The position numbers were made by a program, and so were the translations under genes. A stretch of 64,000 nt of DNA from positions 124,001 to 188,000 of the forward strand of contig CAOLHI010003146.1 of assembly GCA_948474755.1 (NCBI GenBank), given 5' to 3'. Of the stretch, positions 54,280 through 64,000 are shown piece after piece. This stretch comes from Ctenosaura bakeri (taxonomy: Eukaryota > Chordata > Lepidosauria > Squamata > Iguanidae). Position 1 is the first letter of the stretch. The number at the start of each line of letters is the position of its first letter. Below the pieces are notes generated by a model that had not been told where the DNA came from, searched no databases, and saw nothing but the letters and a program-made list of their open reading frames with translations.

Positions 54280-54352
54280 GTTTCCATAGTTGAGCAGGGA
54301 CTTGAAGTCTGGTCTCCAGGAGTCCTAGCCCAGTGTTCAAATCCTACCATTT
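54280..54352 (-). mobile_element. tRNA-derived SINE fragment, minus strand
   Basis: The complement of the same SINE region: GAGCAGGGACTTGAAGTCTG, GTCTCCAGGAGTCCTAGCCC. It faces the plus-strand fragment immediately before it, giving an inverted pair. Confidence 0.65.
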
Positions 54353-54884
54353 CTCTCAGCTGGAGCACAAGCCGATCTATGTTTGGCTAAGACAACAACT
54401 CTGCAAAGCTGGAGGGCAAAATCTTTCCTAGCCACTGGCCATCCACTTCTGAGGCAGCTAAGGCCATTGGTTCATTGAAATAAAGATATGAATGGGGAAT
54501 TTTAAGGATACAGATAATATTTGGATATGTCAATAAAGTTTCTATGCATTTCAACAGAAAAGTTAATAACAATAACAACAAGCTTTTTGTCATTTTCAAG
54601 AGCACCCCCTTGCTTCCCTTCTTTCTTCTCCTCCCCCATTTACCTCCATCTCCCGGCTCTCCTCCCAGCATTCAGCCTCTCCTAGTAACTGTTTCCAGGC
54701 ACCTGTTGCCACGACTTCACCTCTCCAAACATTTCTTTTTCCCAGCCACTGTTACCTGTTACCAGCAGCCCCTCGTTATCCTATGGCAGTCTTTCCTACC
54801 AAGAGAAGTAGGTGATTAAATTTATTTCAATCCAGCCAGAAAGGTGGCCTTGGATCAGAAGAAAGCAGACTCAGATGGGCAACC

Positions 54885-54972
54885 TTCCAGATGTTTTGGG
54901 CTCCAACTACCACTATTCTTAACCACTGGCCATGGCTGGCTGAGGCTAGTGACAATGATAGTCTAAAACATC
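54885..54972. repeat. Short inverted-repeat element, copy 2
   Basis: CCAGATGTTTTGGGCTCCAA at the left and CTAAAACATCTGG at the right are inverted repeats, with CCACTGGCCATGGCTGGCTG in the middle. Related to part of 21585-21730. Confidence 0.6.
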
Positions 54973-54977
54973 TGGCT

Positions 54978-55140
54978 GTTGTGTGCCTTCAAGTCATTTC
55001 TGACTTATGGTGACCATAAATGTTTTGTTCCAAGGTGGTTTGTCATTGCCCTCCTCTGAGGGTAAGGTATGACCTGCCCAAACTCACCCAGTGGTTTCCC
55101 GTGGCTGAGCAGGGATTTGAACACTGGTCTCTACCGTCGT
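54978..55140 (-). mobile_element. tRNA-derived SINE, minus strand
   Basis: TTGTGTGCCTTCAAGTCATT, TCTGACTTATGGTGACCATA, GGTGGTTTGTCATTGCC and GGATTTGAACACTGGTCTC. It forms a head-to-head pair with the following plus-strand SINE. Confidence 0.85.
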
Positions 55141-55149
55141 ACAGACCCA

Positions 55150-55308
55150 GCATGTGTAGTGGGGTTCTATTTCCCATTTGGCCATGGAAACCCACTGGGT
55201 GACCTTGGGTGTATCATACACACTCAGCCCCCAGAAAACTCTGTGATAGGTTTGCCTTAGAGTTGCCATAATTCAAAAGTAACTTGAAGGGAAACAGCAA
55301 AACAACAA
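55150..55308 (+). mobile_element. tRNA-derived SINE, plus strand
   Basis: GGCCATGGAAACCCACTGGG, TGACCTTGGGTGTATCATAC, TGTGATAGGTTTGCCTTAGA and the tail AAGTAACTTGAAGGGAAAC with CAACAA. The first part of the head is poorly preserved. Confidence 0.82.
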
Positions 55309-57384
55309 ATCTGGAGTCATAATAGCACTCAAACCACCACATTATTTGCACTATGCTGGCTTTAAAATATCTGGAGGGTGCCATATGGAGCTGTCTTCAC
55401 CAGTTCTTGATTCTGACCTAATTCTCTTATTCACTTCCAGGCATCATAGGAACAGGCGTGAAAGCAGAGCATCAGGGCTTCCAGCTAATTGTTTAGCTAA
55501 CTACATACCAATCATACAAGCAACTTATCAGAGCAGTGATCCTATGAAGCATCAATGGGCTGGAAAGGTGCTTCAGGGGTGGCAGAGATGTGCCTAGGGA
55601 GCATCTTGTCCATATACTTGGAGGAAGAGGCATACAAGGATTTGTCCAGATCGGTGTCTGGCAGAGAATCAGGACAAGGTGGAGCCTCCAGCTCCTGTGT
55701 GAGCCTTCAATTTGAATAGCATAATTGCTTTGGCAGCTTCTCCTTTAGACAACAAAGCTTTCCTGGAGTAGGGAAATGGATGGTGTGCTTTTCTAATGCA
55801 CTGCTTATCTTGTCTCTTGATAAAGCCATTTCTGTCAGGGAGAGAGGAAACCTACTTACACTATATAGTATTTGTAATCCTGACAATATGTACTTACAGT
55901 ATCATCCAGTTGTGTAAAATGCAACCTTCTCTCTATCAATAAGTGTGTTTGCTGAAGCCTTAGAACCTTGTCATCCTGTTCCTTATGCCATGTTCTGCTT
56001 GGAATCCGCTCCGGCCATTCTTGTGAGGGCAGCTGATTTGACACTCTCTATCATACCCTTCCTGCATTTAATAGCATCATTTACACATTATTTTCATCCC
56101 CATTAAAGCACTGTTACTGACTCTTGTACCCCACCCCTTGTTTCATGATTGGTTCCTGTAGCTGCAATAGTACCATAGTTTTATGATGTCACAATGCTAC
56201 GACACACCCACACCACACCCATGAACGGTTCATGGGCAGAAGAAAGTGCTTTGAGGTATCCACACCTGAACTGGTTACTGATTTGTTGCATGGAAAGGGG
56301 ATATTAACAGATTATTTCCACTGTGAAAAATAAACACATTTTCCACGACTCAGCAATGCAACAAAATTGTTCCTGGAGAGCAATGACATCATGCAATAAG
56401 GCTGAGGCAAAAGCAGGACTAATGCAAAGCTGATAGTATAACACCATGATGCGATAAGGTTCTTAGTGTCTCTCTCTTGTCCCCAAAATCATTTTTTTTA
56501 AAAATATCTGGAGTTTGCTCTCCAGATTTACTATACCCAGTGCTGACTGTTTCACACTTTTCCCCCTATATGTCTAAAAGGCCTGCTACTACCAGTACGT
56601 AGTTATGCAACAATCTGATCTGGAAACTTCACTGGTGTGGCATATTAGATTGCATGATGAACTAAACACCTAAAGTCTTGGAGAAAAGGAATTGCAGGTC
56701 CCGTAAGTCATGAGATGTCAAATGCTGCTACAGACATTAAAGCTTCACCACGCTGAGTAGTTTAATTTCCTGGGTATAGCTGTTGCTTTGACGCTAATGG
56801 CAGATGAAAGTTAAGGGTTTCCTGGTCATTCTAACCTCAGCCTGGATGGCAGAAACTCCAGGAGTTACGGTCGCTAACAATGGACCTTTTATCCAATGGA
56901 CCGAAGCCCTATTAGCCTTAAAGAAGTTAATTATAACCCAAATTACCTATGCAGGCTTGCTCAGGAACTTGAAGGCAAGTAATAACTTAGCCCATAATGC
57001 TGGTGCCATTTAGAAGAGCCTCCCTGCCTTTTCTTCCTCCCTTCCTTTTAATAAATACCCTTGACTACTGTAAAAATTAACAGCTTTTGTCTGGCTGTGG
57101 TTGTAGGCAGCTTGTGTGCTTTGCACTGAACAAAGGATATGGTGGAGAAGAATTCTGCTGACAGTTTTGGGGTGGGAGTGGGTAGGTCAGTCCGTTGTTT
57201 GTGAAAACACAAGGAGTCAATTTGTCAGCTGTTCCTTCTAGATATGGGTGACTTTTCTCACAAGTCTTCTTCATGAGATTTGAAGGTACATATCCACAAT
57301 CTGCATGTCGTGAGAAGACTCAAGACTGTTTTAGTATATCAGTCTGTGAATGGTTTACATGTAACATTAGTGCAAATTGCATGA
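55309..57384. other. Long unassigned stretch
   Basis: About 2 kb without a recognised repeat, the longest of its kind here. The frame at 56804-57013 (69 codons) has no family resemblance. I cannot support an exon. Confidence 0.4.
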
Positions 57385-57389
57385 TTGGG

Positions 57390-57567
57390 CCCATTTCCAC
57401 ACTAGACTGTTACAGCGCTATTATTCCACTTTCAACATTGTATGGATTCCTGGAGTTTGCAGGTTTGGGAGGGGCCGGTTGGCCCCTCCCAAAACTGCAA
57501 ACCCCAGGATTCTATATGATGTTGAAAGTGGAATAATAGAGCTGTAACAGTCTAGTGCGGAAATGGC
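57390..57567. mobile_element. Palindromic MITE, copy S
   Basis: Full length, flanked by an exact 5-bp duplication TTGGG (57385-57389, 57568-57572). Tips CCCATTTCCACACTAGACTG and CAGTCTAGTGCGGAAATGGC; both arms have CTGTTACAG (usually CTGTTATAG). Confidence 0.94.
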
Positions 57568-57671
57568 TTGGGACTGCAGTATAGACAGAACAAGTATAAT
57601 AGATTAGAGAAAAAGGGCACTATTTCAGTTTGATTTAATTGAGGAAATGCAGGATAGCTAGATAGGTAGGC

Positions 57672-57872
57672 AAAAGCCAGCATGGTATAGTGGTTTGAGC
57701 ATTAGTCTACAATCCTGGAGAACAGGGTTCGATTCCCTGCTCAGTCATGGAAAGCCACTGGGTGAACCTGGGGCTCATCACATACACTCAGCTCCCACAG
57801 ACCTTGTGATAGGTTACCTTAGGGTCTCCATAAGTCAGAAATGACTTAAAAGCACACAACAACAACAAGAGC
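57672..57872 (+). mobile_element. tRNA-derived SINE
   Basis: GCCAGCATGGTATAGTGGTT and AACAGGGTTCGATTCCCTGC (B-box-like GTTCGATTCC) at the head; tail AATGACTTAAAAGCACACAA with CAACAACAA. A (GGCA)n run at 57881-57898 follows. Confidence 0.88.
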
Positions 57873-57898
57873 AGGTAGGTAGGCAGGCAGGCAGGCAG

Positions 57899-58569
57899 AC
57901 CTCCACAGGAACAATTCCATAGCCTTGCATAGCAAGTGGGAAAAAGATTATATGGAGCGGGTAAACTTTGGGCCGTGTAAAGGTCTGTTTGTCTTTCCCA
58001 TGTCCGGTTTGTGAAAAGAACACAGATTTTATTAAGGCAACAAACAGTGACAAGATATCTATTAGGAAGAAAAGGCAGAGAGGCTGTTTCAAATGGCACC
58101 AGCATTGTGGGCTAAGTTACTATCTATTATTAAAAGCTTATTTGCTCTTGCAGGTAGTTCTAAAAATACTATAAAATAAAAAAAATGACCTTTCATGACT
58201 GCCCCCATCAGAAGATCAGCTGCCTGAGACAGTTGTCTTGTTTCGTTTAATGACAGAACCAACCCCAAAGCTTCTTTCCATCTCCCCCAGGGGAAGGGAT
58301 TTATCTCAGCGGAGGTGTCAAGAGTTCTTGCTCTCTATCTTCAGTTGGTGGGTGTCTGTGACAGGTTCTCTCCAGTGGTAGCACTGCAGGGCATGGATAT
58401 CTACATCCATAGACATTCACTGATTCCCCTGTTCTATTTTTAGATGAATTTTGAAAGCTTCTATTTTCAGAAGGCTTTTGATGACTGATACTTTTAATGC
58501 TCCTTCATTTACTTCAAGGCTGATCATGTTTTTCTGTATTTTTGGTTATGTGATTAATTCTGTGATTTT
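57899..58569. other. Unassigned sequence
   Basis: No gene or repeat recognised. Confidence 0.35.
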
Positions 58570-58570
58570 G

Positions 58571-58665
58571 GCCATTTCTGCGCTATACTGTTATAGTGCT
58601 ATTATTCCACTTTCAACATCCTATGGAATCCTGAGGTTTGCAGTTTTAGGAGGGGGGCTCATTGG
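58571..58665. mobile_element. Palindromic MITE, copy R (left arm only)
   Basis: GCCATTTCTGCGCTATACTG to GAGGTTTGCAGTTTTAGGAG; the right arm is absent. Confidence 0.85.
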
Positions 58666-58843
58666 CACCATGGCTGATACCAATCAGGGCAGACAAATTT
58701 GGTGATGATGAACCAAGGGCATGACTAAGGGCTCATCCAGAAAGGGAAAAAAAATGTCTGGAAGTATTGAGAGTTTCCAGTTGTTTTTGTTCTGATTTTT
58801 CCTGGGTTTGCATCCAAACTTTTTCTAGAAATATACCATGTTC

Positions 58844-59719
58844 TGTTACTCACTGGAAAAACCCTATCCCGGGGTCTACAATTTTGATATTAAATATGAT
58901 TCCGTGTGCCTGAAAGGTTGCCTGGATGAACATGTAAGCAGCAACGGTGGAACGATCAAAAACCAGGTCAGGCCAGTAAAATCCCCTGTCACGTAGCCCC
59001 AGGAGACCTCAAGCTGGGCAAACCCACAATAAACAAAGGGTCCTCAGCCCCTGAAAAGCCAACTTGAGGGGATTAGCGTGTTTGCCCCAAGTTGATCACT
59101 GATAGCAATAAAATCCTATCAAGCAAGGACCATTTAAGATCCTGAGACTTTGGCAATACCTTGTAATCTCATCATGCAAAGGAAGTTACCATTGTGGAGC
59201 TTCTTTCTCGTTGCAACACCCATTGTTCTCCCCAGGAAAGGATTAACCCTCCAGGTACTTTTCCCCCTACAAATAGTCCCAGTTTTTGAGAGTTTCTTTG
59301 GATCACTTCCAGTCATCCCAGCAGACCATTTCTCCATCCGTTGAGTAATCCCCTCAGCCCTCTCTGTGCTGAGCCCCACTCCTCTGCTGTTTTTCCCGGA
59401 CCAAGGACTTCAGGAAAAGATGCAGTATTACCCCTGCTACACTCCCTTCAATATTCCCTTATCCAGTTTCCTCTCTTTTGCTTCTTAATTGGTCTTGAGT
59501 GAGTGTGTGAGTGATTGTGTTGGTGCGTGAGACTTTCATTCAATAAAATCATTTATTGGACAATTTTGTTTGGTTTTTGGGCTTGGCCTGACCCTGTAAA
59601 AACTGGGTAAAAAGACCCCGCTAGGTTACCCTGCCTCTTGTGCTCTGGCTAGTTTCCATTCCCCATCACGTGGAGCACATTGAGGTGTCCCCCAAGGGAC
59701 CCCAGAAATCAGGGTAACA
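58844..59719 (+). mobile_element. Solo LTR, family 1, copy 4 (876 bp)
   Basis: Starts TGTTACTCACTGG and ends CAGGGTAACA, flanked by GTTC/GTTT (3 of 4). AATAAA lies near 59542; the TATA region is degraded (CTACAAATAG near 59266). It is the most diverged member of family 1. Confidence 0.82.
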
Positions 59720-60095
59720 GTTTCCCCCACTCTTGGATCCCTTCCTGAACTCCATTCTGGATCATAGGAAGCCAGGGTGAGAAAGGAGTCTATGCTTGAA
59801 GCCTACCTAGGGGGTTCCTCCCACTTCTAAAGTTCCGGGATTTGGATGGTAGTAACCTGGATTGCCTTCCAATAGCTGGCTGGGTAGGGTACAACTCAGT
59901 ACCTGGATTGCACCTGGAATCCAGATGTTTAACCCAAGGGAAGGCTGGGAAGATAGCCAGGGAGTGAGGCCTGGCCCCAGCTGAACCTGCATCAGGCTAC
60001 TCCCTCTCTTACTCCCACAGGTTCACTGCTGTGTAAGCAGATTGTAAGTCAATAAAACAGCCCCTTATTCACCCAACTCTCTGTGTCTGGACTCC
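59720..60095. other. Unassigned sequence
   Basis: No gene or repeat recognised. Confidence 0.3.

Positions 60096-60143
<48 letters not shown>
60096..60143 (+). repeat. (ATT)n microsatellite
   Basis: About 16 uninterrupted ATT triplets immediately before copy T. Confidence 0.95.
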
Positions 60144-60144
<1 letters not shown>

Positions 60145-60157
60145 TCAAGAATTATAG

Positions 60158-60357
60158 ACCATTTCTGCACTACACTGTTATAATGCTATTATTCCACTTT
60201 CAACATCCTGTGGAATTATGGGGTTTGTAGTTCCCTGAGGCCAAAGAGCTCTCTGGTTCAGAATTCTAAATGCCCCTCCCTAAACTGCAAAGCCCAGGAT
60301 TCCATAGGAGGTTGAAAGTCAAATAATAGCACTATAGCAGTGTAGTGCGGAAATGGC
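60158..60357. mobile_element. Palindromic MITE, copy T (extended centre)
   Basis: ACCATTTCTGCACTACACTG to CAGTGTAGTGCGGAAATGGC, flanked by TATAG (60153-60157) and CATAG (60358-60362), 4 of 5. Both tips share CACTACACTG. It has the extended centre GAGCTCTCTGG then CAGAATTCTAAATG. Confidence 0.92.
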
Positions 60358-60417
60358 CATAGCCAAAGTGTTGAGGTACTTCAGCAATATTATACTAGTT
60401 AAACATTAGTATCATTT

Positions 60418-60613
60418 TGTTAAAGTTGTGTTGTTGTGCGCCTTCAAGTTGTTTCTGATTTATGGTGACCATAAGTTGAATCTATCAAGGGGTTTTCTGG
60501 GGCTGAGAGTGTGTGATGCACCCAAGGTCACCCAGTGGGTTTCCGTGACTGAGCAGGGAATCGAACCCTGCTCTCCAAGGCTGCAGTCCAGTGTCAAACC
60601 ATTACACCATGCT
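60418..60613 (-). mobile_element. tRNA-derived SINE with 35-bp target duplication
   Basis: Complement of a full SINE: TTGTGCGCCTTCAAGTTGTT, TCTGATTTATGGTGACCATA, AGGTCACCCAGTGGGTTTCC, GAATCGAACCCTGCTCTCC, and the head AAACCATTACACCATGCT. Flanking sequence 60383-60417 is repeated at 60614-60648 with one mismatch in 35 bases. Confidence 0.93.
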
Positions 60614-60648
60614 AGCAATATTACACTAGTTAAACATTAGTATCATTT

Positions 60649-62073
60649 AATTTTGGTGCAAACATTTCCACTTTCCCTTGCATCTGTTGCATCTATTCCC
60701 TGGAAACAAGAGCTGTTTTTACTGGTAGTGGCCATCTTAGCTAGTTGCAGGATAATACAAACAGCCAAGCAGAGACACATTTCATTTTGGAAAATACTGG
60801 CTCAGTTTCAACTGGCCTGGAAAACAGAAAGGAGAAGTACTTTGTAATGACAGAGTTCCCAAGAAACACTTTGGGATGAAGAAAACATTGTGTGGATCTC
60901 TAAAATATTGTTGGTTTGCACAGGAAGCAAACCTGAGACTTGCAAAGACTGTTCACTCATCTGGAGGTGCTTGGAAGCAACTTCAAATACTGATTTGTTT
61001 GTTTTTTTGTCACCTGGTTGCTGCATTTTAATCACAATATTGTCATTTGCAGACTAGGTGGCGCTGTTGGGTTTTCCACTTCTTACTTTCTGTGTGTATA
61101 TTTCCTAAGTTCACAAACTGTATGGAGTGTTTCTTCTTGTCTTGACATTGTCATTGATGACAAGCAACACTTTCTTCTGTGTTTTCTGGTTTGCATCACT
61201 GGGTACATTTTTGCACAGATATTGAAAGTTGCTTCTGTTTCTTATGCTGAAAGTCAGTGGGACTAAGAACCAGTGGTGTTCCCGAGAAAAATCTTAACTT
61301 CATTCTAGTGTTTCTAAAAATGAAATGAAATAAAAAAACAAAACCAAAAACCAATTCAAATAACATACTATTTTGGAACCTGCAAAGGGTGTTTCTGTAC
61401 CAGGATGTGGAAATTGCTTCTAAATGATGTAGTGAACAGTTTGCAATAATAAGAAACAATCTGGCAGGTGGTAAGAATGCAGAGATATATGGTAAATGCA
61501 CTGAATAGCTATTTAAACAGGCCTTTGTATGCTTTCCTAGAATTATTGCATAGGTAACACTAAGGTCCAGAGATAATGAGAAATTGGCTAAGAACTAAAG
61601 AAATAATTTTAATTAAGCCCGAAGTGACACTTTAGAAATAGATGAAACTTTATCTTGAAAAGTCGGTGATGAACGCAGGAAGAGGATTAGAAATAAGGAT
61701 AGAAGTATAAGTGTTAAGTAAATTACAGATAGGTTATAGGTAATAATGCCGAAAAGAAAAACTTGAACATAAAAAAGAAGTCATTTGTTTGTTAGAGTTA
61801 GGTGTGTAGGATGGTTTTTGTATGATTGTTTTGTGATAAAAGATTGGGTTGTATGTAGTGTTTATAGGGGAGGGAGGATTGGATAATATAGAAGCGGTAT
61901 ATGGGAGGGGATAACTGGGATAATCTGAGATAATTATGGTGAAAATGTGGTGTATTAGAGAAATAATTGTTGATGAATGTGTGTGTAGTTTTTGTGGAAA
62001 ACTTAATAAAAATATATATTAAGAGAAATTGGCATATTATGCTGGAACATTTTAGGAAATCTAAACGGAAGCT
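60649..62073. other. Unassigned sequence
   Basis: No recognised gene or repeat. The last part (61700-62030) is purine-rich on the plus strand with G/T-rich words and could be the decayed 3' end of an L1-like LINE (ends AAACTTAATAAAAATATATATT), but I see no protein support. Confidence 0.35.
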
Positions 62074-62078
62074 CAGAG

Positions 62079-62242
62079 GCAATTTCCGCACTAGACTGTT
62101 ATAGTGTTGTGATTCCACTTTTAACATCTGATGGAATCCTGGGGTTTGCAGTTTCGGCCCCTCCTGAAACTACAAACCCCAGGATTCCATCGGGTGTTGA
62201 AAGTGGAATCACAGTACTATAACAGTCTAGTGCGGAAATGGA
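62079..62242. mobile_element. Palindromic MITE, copy U
   Basis: Flanked by an exact 5-bp duplication CAGAG (62074-62078, 62243-62247). Tips GCAATTTCCGCACTAGACTG and CAGTCTAGTGCGGAAATGG. Both arms carry GTGATTCC (complement GGAATCAC), a variant not seen in other copies. Confidence 0.93.
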
Positions 62243-62247
62243 CAGAG

Positions 62248-62564
62248 AGACGGTAATCCAGAATGGAGGATTTACGACAGGTATCAGCATTGGTGGAGCC
62301 TCCTGGGTCACTGGGCCCCAGCAGAAGCCCTGTATTCCCAGGCAGTGATGGATCAGACCTGGACAGAGGTAAGATGTGGATGGTCATTTCCTTAGTTGTA
62401 GTTTAGTCTTGCAGGTGCTGAAGTGAACCATGAAGAAAAAGCCACACTGCAAATGCAGAACTTTTTTTAAATAATAATGCTTACTGAAAATACACCATGC
62501 TGCAGAGTTCTGCAGGCAAGCTAAACAAGAAATAGAAAGAACAGTGCCTACAAAGGCTAAGCCA
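62248..62564. other. Unassigned sequence
   Basis: No gene or repeat recognised. Confidence 0.3.
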
Positions 62565-63115
62565 GTATAACATGGGCCCCTTACTTTTGCAGGTTTAGCA
62601 CTTGCAGATTTTATTATTTGTGGGTTATTTTATTTATTTTAAAGAATTTATTTTAAAGAATTTTTGCTCATGGAAAAAATATGTTTTCTCTAGGAATCGC
62701 TAGGTCCTTGAGTCTGATTCTATGGTCTACTTTTACTGAGCGTGGACCATGGAGAAGTCCTGGAAGATCTAGAGATTGCTAGAGAGACCACTTCTCTGGG
62801 TATTGCTAGAATCATAGAATCATATACAGTTGGAAGAGATCACAGGGGCCATCAATCCAAGCAGCTGCTATGTAGGAACACACATCAAAGCACTCCCTGC
62901 TAGGTCCTTCAGCATGACTCTGTGATCTAATTCTTCCAGACTTTGAGCATAGAATCATGCTGGAAGAGCTAGAGATTTCTAGAAAAGTGTTCTCAGATTA
63001 AAAACAAAACAAAACACAAGTGTTCATGATTTTTATTTTTATTCACTTTTTCCCACTTTTGCAGGGTCTTGCAATCCTAACCCTCATAAAAATGGAGGGC
63101 TCACTATACTACAGT
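62565..63115. mobile_element. Mariner/Tigger-like DNA transposon with internal repeats
   Basis: The left end has GGGCCCCTTACTTTTGCAGG and the right end has CCACTTTTGCAGGGTC and GGAGGGCTCACTATAC, approximately inverted to one another. Two imperfect ~90-bp direct repeats (62699-62800 and 62909-63000, starting CTAGGTCCTTGAGTCTGATT and CTAGGTCCTTCAGCATGACT) flank a CR1 scrap. No transposase frame. Confidence 0.55.
62809..62908 (-). mobile_element. CR1 3'-end fragment nested in DNA transposon
   Basis: AGAATCATAGAATCATATAC, GTTGGAAGAGATCACAGGGG and AACACACATCAAAGCACTCC are the complement of a CR1 3' end, ~100 bp long. Confidence 0.82.
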
Positions 63116-64000
63116 TTATTTTTTACTGAAAGTGAGCTGAGCTAGGATTAAAAAAAGTTTTGTTTTGGGGAGAGGAGGCCAATGTATGGGGATATAAATG
63201 AGGAAAGAATAAACTAAAAATTTGACTCTGTTTTTGTCAGAGAGGGAAAGACTGAGGTTTGAAGCACACCAACTGCTTAGTCTGAAGCAAAGATTTCCAG
63301 TTGAAGAGGTGCTTTCTAGTGAATTTGTATTTTTTGCAGTCCTAGCTCTCACCTTTCCCCCACCCCAGCTGTCCCAGCATTTATGAATGCAACTGGACCA
63401 AAATGGCAAGGCTTGCAACATACATGTAACTCTGGAAACTGGAACTCCGTAGTATCAACTCTGTTCTCATGCTACTTCATTGGAATGTGGTTAGACAGTA
63501 CTTTCAGACAGAATTTGTAATGTCTGTCTCAGGTTCTGTGGCTGTTCATTTTGGTTTTTGTTCCCTTTGACAATGCTGTTTTCTCCCATCTGCGGTTGAC
63601 TTCTGGCAACTCACGTGTGCAAGCTCACGCAACCTCAACTTCTTTTTTTCCTCCTAGGATCAGTCACCTCTGCTCCACACTCAGTGGTCCTGTGCAACTC
63701 AATTTTCTTTTCAGTGCTTATGTCAGAAAGTAATTCTTTACTTAATAATGTTATAGATTATAAATAATGCAATATAGCATACAACACAGCCCACAGCTAT
63801 GTCACTTAACCTGGATGACGCACCTTTCCCATTTTGGAAACATCTGGCAGAAAAAGGTCTCATTTGTGTATACATGTTATCTCCAAACTGTCCCCCTCTG
63901 ATATGTCTCTGGGGTTGCTTAATAATAAGACCTGTGCAGTTAAGCGGATTGTGCTCTTTTGGCCAAGAACATTCTGAGGAAGGTGTTTGCCCTCCCTTCT
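63116..64000. other. Unassigned sequence to window end
   Basis: No gene or repeat recognised. Confidence 0.35.

Noticed and set aside
56804..57013. A 69-codon frame in the repeat-poor region
   Set aside because: It has no recognisable motif or family, and a frame of this length is expected by chance.
2470..62242. The repeated palindromes as a CRISPR array or bacterial-type repeat system
   Set aside because: They are dispersed over 60 kb, flanked by target duplications, and lie in vertebrate DNA with LINEs and SINEs.

Overview
This is vertebrate nuclear DNA, most probably from a squamate reptile (a lizard or snake). The window combines BovB-type RTE LINEs, CR1 LINEs of several ages, an L1 fragment, a CR1-L3-like LINE, tRNA-derived SINEs with CAA-rich tails, a 5S-rRNA-derived SINE and very many palindromic DNA-transposon remnants, a mixture typical of squamate intergenic or intronic DNA. 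I recognise no host protein-coding exon, rRNA gene, functional tRNA gene or CRISPR array. All recognisable coding capacity is broken LINE ORF2. The longest open frame (36944-38818, minus) is a 624-codon piece of a young CR1 ORF2.

Layout. 1-5.4 kb: a Tigger-like element, a BovB-type RTE remnant and a CR1. 7.2-11.4 kb: a 5S-derived SINE, then a CR1 split by an L1 and a palindromic element. 12-18.4 kb: a solo LTR, older CR1 copies, a second Tigger-like copy carrying a palindromic insertion, and a SINE. 18.9-27.9 kb: a C-rich minisatellite-like repeat, a GC-rich multi-hairpin element, SINEs, two minus-strand LTRs and a chimeric element. 28-38.9 kb: a DNA transposon split by a solo LTR, a CR1 split by a SINE, an RTE split by a solo LTR, an RTE carrying three insertions, and the best-preserved CR1. 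39-48.5 kb: more palindromic copies and an old CR1 carrying a SINE that itself carries a palindromic element. 50-64 kb: two further GC-rich elements, another RTE, inverted SINE pairs, a solo LTR, a SINE with a 35-bp target duplication, and a mariner/Tigger-like element.

The most notable theme is a family of about 20 almost fully palindromic elements (about 140-200 bp; termini close to GCCATTTCCGCAC) flanked by 5-bp target duplications. A second, GC-rich, multi-hairpin family (about 320-460 bp) has near-identical termini (GCCCTTTCCGCAC) and also 5-bp duplications, so both were probably mobilised by the same transposase, which is not encoded here. In several copies both arms of the palindrome share private variants, suggesting that arms are homogenised within a copy. 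Paralogous empty sites in the window support the insertion model. Long stretches between repeats show nothing I can assign.
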